Below are positions 11,642 to 22,293 of a stretch of 64,000 bases of DNA, piece by piece; the stretch's first letter is position 1; every line of letters starts with the position of its first letter. The translations under genes and the position numbers were made by a program. The stretch spans positions 311,247 to 375,246 of the forward strand of contig NW_020194575.1 in NCBI RefSeq assembly GCF_002865645.1, read 5' to 3'. A model generated the notes under the pieces. The model saw only the letters and a program-made list of their open reading frames with translations, was not told where the DNA came from and searched no databases. This DNA is from Hyaloscypha bicolor E. Its lineage: Eukaryota; Ascomycota; Leotiomycetes; Helotiales; Hyaloscyphaceae.

Positions 11642-11991
11642 TAGGGGTGCTGGTCACAATGCATTGGTCGAGGCGAAGTTGAAGTTGATCTCGAAAATGA
11701 AATGGCGGAGGAAAAAGCCTAAAAATTTATTTAGCGCCTCAGGCGATAAGGAATTACTTATCGCCCGTGACTGCCCCTCGATCTGAGGCCCCTGACTGTC
11801 TCTGATTTCGATGGACAATGCATTCATGTTGACACTTGAATGCAAGTTTTCTCTTGATCTGAAGCAGCAGGACTCGAAGCCCTGCCCAATGTGTAGTTTG
11901 CTATATACATCAGAACCCCATGTCTACTTGACAATCCCACATTGGCAACCCTGCCTTCCAATGCTCCGTGCGCCGAGTATGCCCCAACCAC
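11642..11991. other. Intergenic region: AP-3 delta 3' end and SMAP gene promoter
   Basis: About 350 nt between two minus-strand genes. It must hold the terminator of the AP-3 delta gene and the promoter of the SMAP-domain gene. No individual element was recognised. Confidence 0.4.
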
Positions 11992-14900
11992 TTATGCTCC
12001 TGAATCAACGAGGCCTTGCGGTCCACTTTCATCGATCTTCGTCTTCTTTTTCTTCCTCTTAGGCTTCATAACCTCTGTGGCCATGGACCCTTCTACTCCC
12101 CCTTCATCCATGATAGTTGGCTTCGCTTTCTTTTTCTTCTTCACAATAGTCACGGCTTCCCCGCCCTCTGCTTCGGCTTCAGCGGGTTTGGCCTTTTTCT
12201 TCTTTTTCTTGACCACGGTTCCTTCCACCCCTTGAGCAGCTTGTATGCGCTCATTCGCTCTCTGCATCTCGAGCCTCAGCCTCTCCACTTCTTGCATCGC
12301 CTTGGCCATCTCGGCTTCTTCTCTTTGTTGACGCTCGTAATCCAGAGGGCCACTCGAACTATCACCTTCAAGTGAGAAGGCTCCGATATGGCTCGAGTCA
12401 ACCTGCAAGAGAGATTTCCCTTTAGCCTTTGCTCTCTGTGGTCCATCAAGACTGTTCTCTGAGTCGTCATATCTTGGCGTAGAAGTACCGCTCGTTGCGA
12501 GCGTTTCGTCTGCAGCAACTTGTATTCGCTGAAGAGGCTTTTGAGCCGAAAATCTCTTTGGTGAAGGTTGACCGGTCGGACTGGTCTTGCCGAGATCCAA
12601 TTGCATAATCGGTATCGAGTCGATATCCAGATCTGGTCCGTTGTTGCTTTGCAGAATGTTATGAAGAGGAGTCGACCTGCCAGATTTGCCTTCTGTTGGG
12701 GCGATATAAAAGGGATCATCCTTGTTTCGTTCAATTCGTTCTGCCCGCCGTCGAGCAACGATATCGGGATCAAGGTAGCTTTCCTCGGTGCCTTGCTGAT
12801 AGGAGTGAACAGGCTCTTCTCGCGCACCAAGTCTGTTGACGGCAGGTTCACCCGAACTGATTGCCATCGGTGGTTGCTGTTGGTGATAGTAAACTTCAAA
12901 CTCATCTTGCTCAGGTTCACCAAAGGATGTCGATTCAACCGCTCTCAACAGATTGTCCAAATTTGCATTGATGGGTTGGTCCAAATCCAATCCTTGCGGT
13001 ATCGGGACGTTTTTTTGGGCACCGACAGCAACGGAATTTAATTCCTGCCCAGAAAATAAAAATGGGATTGCTTGGGTCAGAAGCAGAGGCGCATCTTGTT
13101 GTATGCCATCTGTGGATGTCTCTTGCCCAGATGCCGCTTCCGCAGCCAGCTTGAGAAGCTCCGAAAACTCAACTGCTCTCTCCTGGACTTCAAGGTCAGG
13201 ATGTACTGCGAGGGGCTCCAGAGCATGGATTACGCGAGCCATGAGCAGTGCAGTCACGGTTTTCCGTTCAGGTGTCCAAGCCATCTGATCATCGCCTGCT
13301 ATCAACGAAAGTATCTTTGGCAACGCTTGTAAGTAAATGATAAGTGCTTCGGCTGCCGTTGAGGTCTTTGTAAGCTGTAAGAGCGCAGTCAAAGTACCGT
13401 CTGGCGACGTCAAACATGATGCGTACTCTCCGATCATCCAGGCCACCGCTCGTAAGACGCCACTTCCAGAAGTGAGTTGGGACGAATTGTCATTGTAAGT
13501 CGAAATAAGTATCGATTCTGCGGCTCTTGTTGCCTGTGATCGAAGAGCTTTCACCTTCACTGCCACGAGTCGTAGCTCATCTCCGATTCTCTCGGAGACG
13601 TCGATATTAGACGATTCTTTCCGTCCCATGTTTGATTCGTCTGATAAAGAAGACGAGTTCGGAACAGGCGCACTTCGAACAAGTTGTATGAGAATGTCAA
13701 TGTACCAATCAAAGTCCACCAGATTCCTGTAGTTGTTACTCGAACACATGTTCAAGACTTTGTTAATGACATCTATTTTGTAGTCATCTGGAAGGAGAGG
13801 AGCTTCAGAGGCATTCTTATTCGTTTTGATGGCAACCTCGGGAGATTCGTCATCCGAATCGGCTGTGGGTTCGATAGGCGTAGGTCGGTGATTCAGTTCC
13901 TCAGCGGTTGCTGGTCGAGAATTCTTGAGTTGCCTCATCAAGCGGCCGACAATCGACATCAGATTGTCGCTGTTGACCATACCCACCACAAGGTCCAGAG
14001 CTCGTAATCGAATTGAGATGTCAGGACTGTCGATACATTCCATAATGACATCTTCTTGTTGAGCAACAAGATAGGCATGCGTGAGGACAATCTTGTTGAA
14101 TGCAAGCAACGCAACGTATTTCACTGGATACTGTCAGTGAGCGAGTCTCAATGTCAAAGCTACGAGACTTACAATTTGCATCGTCCTCTACCATTATCAT
14201 TTCTCGTAACTTGCTGACACAGAGAGTTGCAATTTCCTCGCCGCCAATAGAATCATCAGTACTGTCTAGGATCCCTCCCTGAATTATGCCATTTATACAT
14301 TCGTATAGGAGCGACCTTGCGAGCGTAGTTTTAATGATATTGGTCAGTGGAGGTAATAGTTTTCGGACTAGTCGTGGTTCCAAAGGAGTGAGGGTTGCAA
14401 ACTGCTTCCTATCAGCACACATTTCACTTCAACGACTGGCTCGCCGCTAACCAGTTTTATCAACTTGATAGCCATCCAGTTATTTCCACTGTCCACAAGT
14501 AACTCGAATAACCTTGGAGCCAGAGGAAGGAAGTCTTGAGGCCTCCGCCAACCAAGTTCGCATACCACGTTCACAATTGCAGCAGTCACGCTTGGGTCCT
14601 CACCCTCGTCCATCAGCCTCTCCTTTATTTTGGGCCATGCCGGCCGTAGAGTTTCTGGGTAGACAAGAGCCAAGCGGTACAATGTGACAATCGTTTTCTT
14701 GCGTATCGCAGGATGGGAATGCGTTAATCGAGGGAGGAGATCCGAGAGTACTGAAAGAGCCAACGAAGGAGTGATGACGTGGGGTAACGTTATGATCGGG
14801 AGAGACATTGTTTGTATTGAGGTTGAAGTCAAGTCCTAGGCCAGCTTAGCATTTGTTCGAGGGATTTTCCACAAATCTTGTACCTTCTTCAAAAGATTTG

Positions 14901-15305
14901 TAGCCAACATCAAGACCTCTGTATCCTGCCGGAAGCTTTGAACCGCCCCTAAATATCCCACTCGTTTTTGAAGGTATTTGGCGGAGGACATAACTTCGAG
15001 GACGTGAAAGGAGGCCCAGGACATGTCGTGACCGAACATTTCGAGGTAGACAAGCTTCAGGAGAGCAGTGGCCTTCAGGTCTGCATGTTTCTATCAGTCT
15101 TGCCTTCATCCCATATCCCAGGCTCGCTCACCCATGTCCTGCCCTCGGATCTCTGCGCGACATTCTTTCAGACTGTTCTGGATATACTCTTTCTCGTTCC
15201 CCTTGTGGTTGCGCAGACCTCGAATGAGGTCATACAGGGACTTTTCGAACCTGCCACGCAGTCAGAGGGGAAGCTGTTCGGCGCGAGGGAAAGAATTGCG
15301 CACAT
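11992..15305 (-). CDS. APL5: AP-3 adaptor complex delta subunit (1020 aa)
   Basis: Six coding exons are inferred: 15304-15305, 15132-15250, 14884-15080, 14452-14835, 14173-14401 and 11992-14123, with introns of 48-53 nt. The start codon is split: AT precedes a 53-nt intron (GTGCGC...CTGAC...CAG) and G follows it, giving MFEKSLYDLIRGLRNHKG, the canonical delta-adaptin N-terminus. The N-terminal 570 or so residues form the helical-repeat adaptin trunk (for example LEMFGHDMSWASFHVLEVMS and KRVGYLGA). A hinge and a Lys-rich tail with KKKKKKAKP and KRKKKKTK follow. AP-3 moves cargo from Golgi or endosome to the vacuole. A 385-bp divergent promoter is shared with EMC2. Length and motifs are normal for the family. 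Confidence 0.95.
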
Positions 15306-15690
15306 CTTGGAGCTCCTGTCCAACGAGTCGGCCGTCCGTGTAGGAAAACAGGTGATAGGATTCCTACAGATGCGCTAATGGCATATTGTAGACCCAGAAC
15401 TGGTATCCGACCATCCAAGTCCAACAAGAGATTCTCAGACTGGCATAGTGAAGGATGTTGTGTGCTCACGATCGGTCATGCAGATACGCAACTTCTCCCC
15501 CACCAAGTCGCGATGGCATACGAGGGAAGTTAAAACAGCACTCCTTGGCGTTAGGGCGGCGCTGACTAAGCTTCATTTGAGGCAGCTCCCGAGAACAACC
15601 TTCGACTTCTCCAGCTTCCATTAATCGAGATTCACGAATTGCATCGTCTACACCCTCTCGCGTCAATTATCTACCTCACAATTCGGCAAG
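15306..15690. promoter_or_regulatory. Divergent promoter region of AP-3 delta and EMC2
   Basis: The 385 bp between two divergent start codons must contain both promoters and 5' leaders. No TATA box or other element was assigned. Confidence 0.55.
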
Positions 15691-16814
15691 ATGAGCTCCT
15701 CATTGTCCCATCCACCAGCGCACCTCCCCCCAGCCGTCGCTCTCCAGCTCTCGCAGCAAGCTCCAGTAACCCTACGAAGCACTCCATCAGTAATCTCTTC
15801 CTACTCCTTCACCACGCTCTGGTCCGCTGCAGAGACTCCAGAATTATGGACAGAATATGAAAATCTCATGCTCTCTTGCCTACGAACTGGAGATGAACAA
15901 TCGGCGGGTGTGTGCCTGGAGCGGCTTACCGAGAGGTTCGGCGCAGAGAACGAGAGGTTGATGGCGTTAAGAGGACTATTTCAGGAAGCCATTGCGAAAG
16001 ATGACGCAACGTTGAAGCAGGTATTGGAGGAATATGAAACCATCCTGACCAAGGATCCAAGCAATATGGTCGGTGTCCTGAGACGCGGACGTTGGGCTTT
16101 TGCTAATGATATCAGCCCGTGTCGAAGCGCCGAATCGCGCTGTTGAAGACCTTAGGCAAGACCACCGAAGCCATTACTGCCCTCAACGAGTTTGTGGATT
16201 CGTCCCCTACCGATGCAGAGGCTTGGGCAGAGTTGGCGGATTTGTATGTCACGCAAGGCATGTACCCGCAGGCAATATTTGCTCTGGAAGAGGTCTTATT
16301 GATCACTCCATATGCATGGAATGTCAGTATGCTCCTACGTGTCCGTAGGAACCAGTACTGACCCCTGACTCCAGATTCATGCTCGTCTAGGCGAGGTACT
16401 ATTTATGGCCGGCTCGTCCGGAGATACTTCAACAGACAAGTACCTTGCGGAAGCATTAAGAAGGTTCTGTCGAAGTATCGAACTCTGTGATGATTACTTG
16501 CGTGGGTATTATGGATTGAAGTTGGTATGTACATCTAGCACAGCTTGCAATGGCATTTGTCTGACACATCACAGACTACCAACAAACTCCTGACGTCCCT
16601 GCCACAAGCATCCCGCCAGTCAAAGTCAGATTCCGGGCTGCCAATACCAGACATCAAGACCGTCGAGCGTTTGAATGAGACCGCAACTGCCAAGCTCTCT
16701 GAGATCGTCCGGCGGAGTGTGAGTGGTGAGTCTGGTTGGGAGGGTTATGAGAACGCCGAAGTGATCGCCGCGAAGGCACTACTTGATTCAGGGGCCGCCA
16801 AGAGTATTCGCTGA
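15691..16814 (+). CDS. EMC2: ER membrane protein complex subunit 2 (324 aa, TPR protein)
   Basis: The exons are 15691-16068, 16116-16322, 16375-16524 and 16575-16814, with introns of 47-52 nt. The soluble cytosolic subunit EMC2 is a TPR solenoid that scaffolds the ER membrane protein complex, an insertase for transmembrane proteins. Typical features are LWTEYENLMLSCLRTGD near the N-terminus, an EYETILTKDPSNM helix, KRRIALLKTLGK, then ALNEFVDSSPTDAEAWAELA and YPQAIFALEEVLL TPR helices, and RRFCRSIELCDDYLRGYYGLK. Length is normal. The first intron's donor reads GTCGGT, which is weak. Phase and the conserved join NM-PVSKRRIA favour it, though GTCCTG six bases on would also keep frame. It is divergently paired with the AP-3 delta gene. 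Confidence 0.93.
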
Positions 16815-17997
16815 AATGGGTGGTTGGCCGGGTCAGAGGGGAGGAAATTTCGCATCTCACGGGAGTCCCAAAGGCCTTGGATTTTGACAGATTCTAGAGC
16901 TCCAATGGCGGGTGGAACATGCAAGGAACAAAATTTTTATGATCCGCTTTCGGAATGTCAGACCCAGCCTCGAATCGCAATTTTCGTGTTTCCTGGATGG
17001 GAGAGCTCAGCCAGCAACCAAAGTGGGCCAGACCTTGGGATCGTGGCACTCTGAGAAGCGTTTCGTGGGAGCGATTTGCCCAATCACGGGATGTTGGGCA
17101 AGTTGGGCTCGCCATTGGACTCGTTCAGGCATCAACTGCGCCTAACAATCCGACCGGCGGTGAGGCGCATTTGCGGCAGCGGCTCTTCTTCTGGCTGAAG
17201 GTGGATGATGCAGTTGTCCGATGTTTGGGGGAGGGGGGAGTCATTGACAGCACAGGAGTTTCTGAAACCTAAGAGAGGCCAACTGCCTATGTATATGTAG
17301 ATGAGATCAGCCTTAAGCAGGCAGACACATGACAGCTAGCAATCCGCCGAGTACCAAAGCATCCATCGCATCTCGCTCGTACAAAACACAGGCAGCTCGC
17401 CGCAAGATTTGCTGTGCTCCAACCCATAGGCCAGCCGAACCTCTGGGAGACCTTCTTGAACATGCACCACTCACCCAAGCATCGCCACAAGCAGAAGGGT
17501 CACAAGACAAAGCTGTACCGTTGAGGGAAGAAGCAGAGCCTTCCTGAGCCAGAGCCAGAGCCTTTCTTTTCCCGGCATACTGAATCTTGACTTTGGTCTC
17601 TCAATATTCCCACATCACACATTTTATTCTTCTTTTAACAACCCGGGAGTCCAGGAGCCCAGGACCAGGAGAAAAAGAAATCTTACCCGCCGTCCAGCAT
17701 TACGCCTAGGCAAGCCTTCAGAATCATTGGCAGAACAGGGCAGCGAATAGCAGCAGACTCACGCCCCTGCCCACGCTGCACGCTTCACGCTTCACGCTCC
17801 GCTGCGCCCAAAGTTTGCCATCCGGGACCAACGTCAATAATCAACATTGGCTCTCGTCCAGGCCCAACGCGTGCAGCCTCATCAGCACGCTCACCCGCAA
17901 TATAATTGATCCATCCACCACGCGCACGCGGCAGAAAGGGGAGCAAACAATCCCCTCGCCTCGGTCGCCGTCCGCATCCGCACCAGCACCACACCAC

Positions 17998-18030
17998 ACC
18001 TCACTCACCTCACTCACCTCACTCACCTCG
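17998..18030. repeat. CTCACTCAC microsatellite
   Basis: The 9-nt unit CTCACTCAC is repeated in tandem about 3.5 times within a C/T-rich leader region. Confidence 0.8.
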
Positions 18031-18439
18031 CCGGATCTCCATCTCATCCCAAGCATCGCAGCGGGCACGGCATCGACATCGTCTACTTGTATCTGACAGC
18101 CCCTGCAGACGAGCGCTTTGCTGGGACACGTTACGAACCTGTCGCACAATCTGGACGGGGCCTCCTTGACCCCTTCTGCCGCCTTTCTAGAAAGCCACGC
18201 TCGAACCCACACGGCGTTTCAGGAGCCCCTCGACCCGAATAGGCCAAGGTATGTTCACATCACCCCCTTTCATATTCAATGTTATGCCTGCCGAGGAGCG
18301 TTGTTGGCCAGGTCGATCATCTGCGAGATGTTTGGTCTCCCTGCAAATGGGGCCCCCCGTCTGGCAGCTCCCGGTGCGGAGTAATGCAGGAGATCCCCTC
18401 TGGCGCCGGCGCGTGAAAAGGGGATGTGCTCCTGTACTG

Positions 18440-18520
18440 CTCTGCTCTGTCTGGGCTGTCTGGGCTGTTTGGGCTGTCTGGCCTGCTCTGTCTGGCCTGC
18501 TCTGCTCTGCTCTGGGAGTT
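18440..18520. repeat. CTG(G)-rich tandem repeat
   Basis: Imperfect tandem copies of TGGGCTGTC followed by TGGCCTGCTC and CTCTG units. Confidence 0.75.
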
Positions 18521-18600
18521 GCGCGAGTGCGCGCGCGGCATGCAAAATAAATCCTGGTGGATAAATGATTCATCCGTATGTGCTTGCTTGTGCTTGTGCT

Positions 18601-18660
18601 GCTGTGTTGTGTGAGCTGTGCTGTGTTGTGCTGTGTTGTGCTGTGCTGTGCTGTGCTTGT
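18601..18660. repeat. TGTGC/TGTGTTG microsatellite
   Basis: Alternating CTGTG and TTGTG pentamers make an almost uninterrupted 60-nt simple repeat. Confidence 0.8.
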
Positions 18661-18714
18661 GCCTGTCGCTTCGCCTGTCACAGCCCGACCACTCACGACT
18701 CGCCACTCCTCGCC

Positions 18715-18800
18715 TCTCACCACTCACTCTCCTCGCCTCCCCTCTCGCCTCTCCTGGCCTCTCCTCCTCTCCTCTCCTCTCCTCTTCCTCTCGCCTCTCA
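18715..18800. repeat. CTCTCCTC polypyrimidine tract
   Basis: Strand-asymmetric C/T run with repeating CTCTC and CTCCT units, about 90 percent pyrimidine. Confidence 0.75.
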
Positions 18801-19482
18801 GCACCACCCACTAACCTCGACTCTCCAATAATACAGTTCACGCTAGTTTTGGCCTGCTTTTGGCCTGCTTTGGCCTGCGCACCTGGGCCGGCACCGCACC
18901 GCACCGCACCGCTCCTCCCTTTGCTCAGCCCAATTTCGACACCACTCGACCACCACTCGACCACCACCACCACCAGCACACACTCACGCTCTCACTCCTC
19001 CCTCACCCACAACCAGCAAAGAGAAGCACGCACATCGTGTAAATCGTGCATCTGCCTCTCTAACAGCACAGCACAGCACAGCAGGAGCAGCACTCGCCGT
19101 CGCGAACTCGACTCTTCTCGCTCGACGCCTGGCCCACCCACGCTTCACTCGCCATCCGCAGCCCTCGCTCCTCCCGAGCCTTCGACCGCTCGAAAATCAA
19201 CACCACCACCACCATCTCCGCCTCGATCAACACAAAACACAGCAACAAGCCCTCCGCAGCCTCCCTGCTCTGCCAGCGACACCAATCCACCATATACACA
19301 CCCCACCAGCAAGCAGCACACATCCGCCACAGTCAGGCGGCTTCGCAGGTTTTGGCCTTGCGAAACATCTAGGGCGGTCGCCCTTCCCTCCATCTTAGTC
19401 ACGCAAGGGAAACTTTCAAGCTCCGACTTTTCTCTGGCAGAATTGTCGTGAGCGAGAAATTCCTTGAACACAATCATTTCCA

Positions 19483-22293
19483 ATGACGTGAGTCCCCCCC
19501 CCCAATCTCTCCTCCGCTATGCTTTTGTCGCAAACGGTGCATCCATCCTAGCTAACTTTCCCGCCCAAGCAGCACGAGGATCACTGTAAGATTACCCCTC
19601 GCTCTGGCCTCACACTTTGCGGAACGACCAGTCGAGGCCAGCTATCCTACAACGCCCATGCCCATACTTCACACTCGATTTGAACCCCCCTGGTCAGAGA
19701 CCAATTGCTAACACATTACCTCCAGATCGACACGCACCAAAGTCACCAAAGTCCAACGACCAGTTCGCTCTCTGATTCTCGATCCAATTCGTTCGACGAA
19801 GGAAGCTCAGGTACCGGCGTCCACGTTTCACCCGCTGGCAGTAACGAAGAATCTAACCAGTCAGACGAATCTTGGGAAGGTGTTTCCAGTGAGATAGATC
19901 CAAGCGATTCAGCCTCTCGGCCTCCTACCTCCAACACAGGCTATCGAGACCGTTCAAGCCGAAGTCGACCTCCTCCCGCATCACGAGCCCCAACTCGGAG
20001 GCATACCACCACCGAACGAACAAATCGACGTCCGCCAGCCTCGCGTGTTCATCGGCATCCTGTGCCGGCACCACCCTCAAGCGTGGATCCCGACGACTTC
20101 CCGGGCTATGGCAGAGGCTATCCTGCACCACAGCCTGGGCCCTATGGTGGTAGGATGCCTCTGCCAGGCTATGCCCAGAGTGCGTATTCGCAGCCAGGGC
20201 CATATGCGCCTCCCTTTGCAGCCCCAGGCGCATTGACCCACTATGGAGCTCAAGGAGGGTACAGTCAGTATCCGGGTGGGAATCCATTCTCCCCTCAGCC
20301 AACCCCCGGTCCGGGTGGAGGCGCTGGCTATTTTGGAGCTCCCCATCATCCCATGTCTGGTCACAGCACACCAGGTGGGTACCCAGGCCATGACATGATG
20401 GCATATCCTCCAAATCCTGGTTATGGAGGAGGAGGATACGGGCCTTATGGCGGCGGGATGGGCGGGCACAATATGCAACACTACCCTGCCTGGCCACCAA
20501 GCGAGGGTTCCGTAGTTGCAGTCCCAGATCCAGAGACCGAGAAGAAGCTGCAAGCTGTTACGGAGCTGATGGAAAGACAAAAGCTTGAATACGACAAACT
20601 CCAAAAAGAACTTGCGGACAAGGCTGAGAAGGAGGCAAAAGAGATGGCGGACAAAATCGAAAAGGCCCAAAAAGCATTGGCGGAGAAGGCTGCAAAGGCA
20701 CAGAAGGAGTTGGACGACCGGAATGCAAAGGAGGCGGCGGAACGGGCAGCAATGGAGGCTGCAAGAAAATCGGCCGAGGAGAAGGCAGCATGGGAAAAGA
20801 AGGTGGAGCAGGAGAGAAAGCAAGCCCTAGCCGATTTTGAGGAATCTCAACGAAAAGCTGCTGCGGCAGCCGCGGCAGCAGCAAAGAAAGATGCCGAGGA
20901 GAAGGCAGCATGGGAAAAGAAGGTGGAGCAGGAGAAAAAGCAAGCCCTAGCCGATTTTGAGCAAGCTCAACGAAAAGCTGCTGCGGCAGCCGCGGCAGCA
21001 GCAAAGAAAGATGCCGAGGAGAAGGCAGCATGGGAAAAGAAGGTGGAGCAGGAGAAGAAGCAAGCCCTAGCCGATTTTGAGCAAGCTCAACGAAACGCCA
21101 TTGCGGCAGCTGCGGAAGCAGCAAAGAAAGCTGCTGAGGAGAAGGCAGCGTGGGAAAAGAAAGTAGAGGATGAAAAGAAGCGAGCACTGGTGGAATTTGA
21201 GGCCGCCCAAAGGAAAGCAGCTGAAGAGAAGGCTGCGCAAGAGGCGAAGATAAAGGAGGAAAAGGATGCGTGGGAGAAGAAGCTAAAGGAAGAGAGGGAG
21301 TTAGCAATGGCGAAGGGTGTTGAGAAGGCAAAGAAGGACGCGGAGAAGGAAAGGGAGAAGGCCGCAGCGGAAGCTGCAGAAGCTGCCGCCAAGAAGGCAG
21401 CTATTGATGAACTGGAGAAAGTCAAGAAAGACGCCGCCGAAGAGGCCAAGAAGCTCAAGGAGGAGGCCGACAAGGCTGCGAAGGAAGCTGCTGAAGCACT
21501 GAAAAAGGCCCTTGCGCCACCTGGAGTTGATAAGAAGAAGCCTGTTAAGTTCAAGGATGCTGTTGGGCGAAAATTCAGCTTCCCATTCGAGTTGTGTGCG
21601 ACTTGGGCTGTGAGTACAAAGGATGTTTTGCTTTGCTGCGCTTTGCTAACATTGTGATAGGGAATGGAGGAATTAATACGACAAGCTTTCCTACATGTTG
21701 AAGGTCTCGGTCCACATGTTGCAGAGGGCCACTACGATCTGATCGGACCAAACGGGGAGATTATCCTCCCCCGAGTTTGGGAGACAACAATCGAGCCTGA
21801 CTGGTCTGTTTCTATGCACATGTGGCCCATGCCAGAGCCTCCTAAACATGGGCATCCGGGGATGCCAGGCCCGCCGCCTGGCCACCATTTCCGAGAGCAT
21901 GGGGGGCGACCACACAGTCAGCGTCACCCCGGCCATAGGGGAGGTCCTGGTCCTGGTATGCCGCCTTCTCAAATGCGAGGAGGCCCTGGGCCTCCCCCTC
22001 CGCCCCCGGGTTGGGCCGGAGGACCACCACTGCGACCACCAAGTGGCCGAGAGGCCCCCGGTGGAGCGCCCGTGATCGTCAACCTGTCACGAGGCCCGCC
22101 AAAAGAGCGCAGGTCAGGGAGCAATAAAAGGGACACAAAAGGGGGGGTCTTAGCTTGGATGGCAGGAGACAAGAAAGGGGGCAGGTCGGCGGGAAAAGGT
22201 AAGCCACAGTCATCCCCTCTTCCAAAAGAAATCCAAACGCTGACCAGTGCAGGCACTAAAAAAGCTGAGCCCGAAGCATGCGTCGTCATGTAA
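19483..22293 (+). CDS. Coiled-coil protein with ubiquitin-like domain and C-terminal CaaX box (about 826 aa)
   Basis: The main exons are 19726-21609, 21661-22198 and 22253-22293. Two tiny upstream exons (19483-19487 and 19573-19585) are inferred because they supply an ATG in phase and sit between introns with GCTAAC branch sites. The product has a polar N-terminus, a Pro/Gly/Tyr-rich segment (about 130-280), a long Ala/Lys/Glu coiled coil (about 280-600) with a 40-residue tandem repeat, then a ubiquitin-like domain (about 612-694: VKFKDAVGRKFSFPFELC across the intron to DLIGPNGEIILPRVWE). A Pro-rich tail ends in CVVM, a CaaX box predicting prenylation. The family is widespread in filamentous ascomycetes but its function is unknown to me. 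Membrane association is inference. The first two exons are least certain. Confidence 0.85.
20761..21240 (+). repeat. Four 120-bp in-frame tandem repeats
   Basis: Four head-to-tail 120-bp units lie inside the coiled-coil coding sequence. Copies two and three are almost identical, and copies one and four are diverged. Each unit encodes 40 residues containing AAWEKKVEQEKKQALADFEQ and an Ala run. The exact 120-nt period keeps the frame and the heptad pattern. Confidence 0.92.

Larger units (their letters stand above)
16815..19482. other. Long low-complexity upstream region
   Basis: The 2.7 kb between the EMC2 stop and the first inferred codon of the ubiquitin-like-domain gene has many overlapping ORFs caused by biased composition, none with domain support. 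The right half (about 17.6-19.4 kb) is pyrimidine-rich with several simple repeats. It is most likely promoter and long 5' leader of the downstream gene. Confidence 0.5.

Noticed and set aside
18187..19451. Long ORFs on both strands in the pyrimidine-rich leader (up to 277 codons)
   Set aside because: They are Ser/Pro/Leu or Arg/Gln runs from simple repeats without any domain, and they conflict with each other.
20077..21554. Large minus-strand ORFs (up to 257 codons) over the coiled-coil gene
   Set aside because: Shadows of a strongly biased coding sequence. They repeat with the 120-bp unit and have no motif or splice logic.
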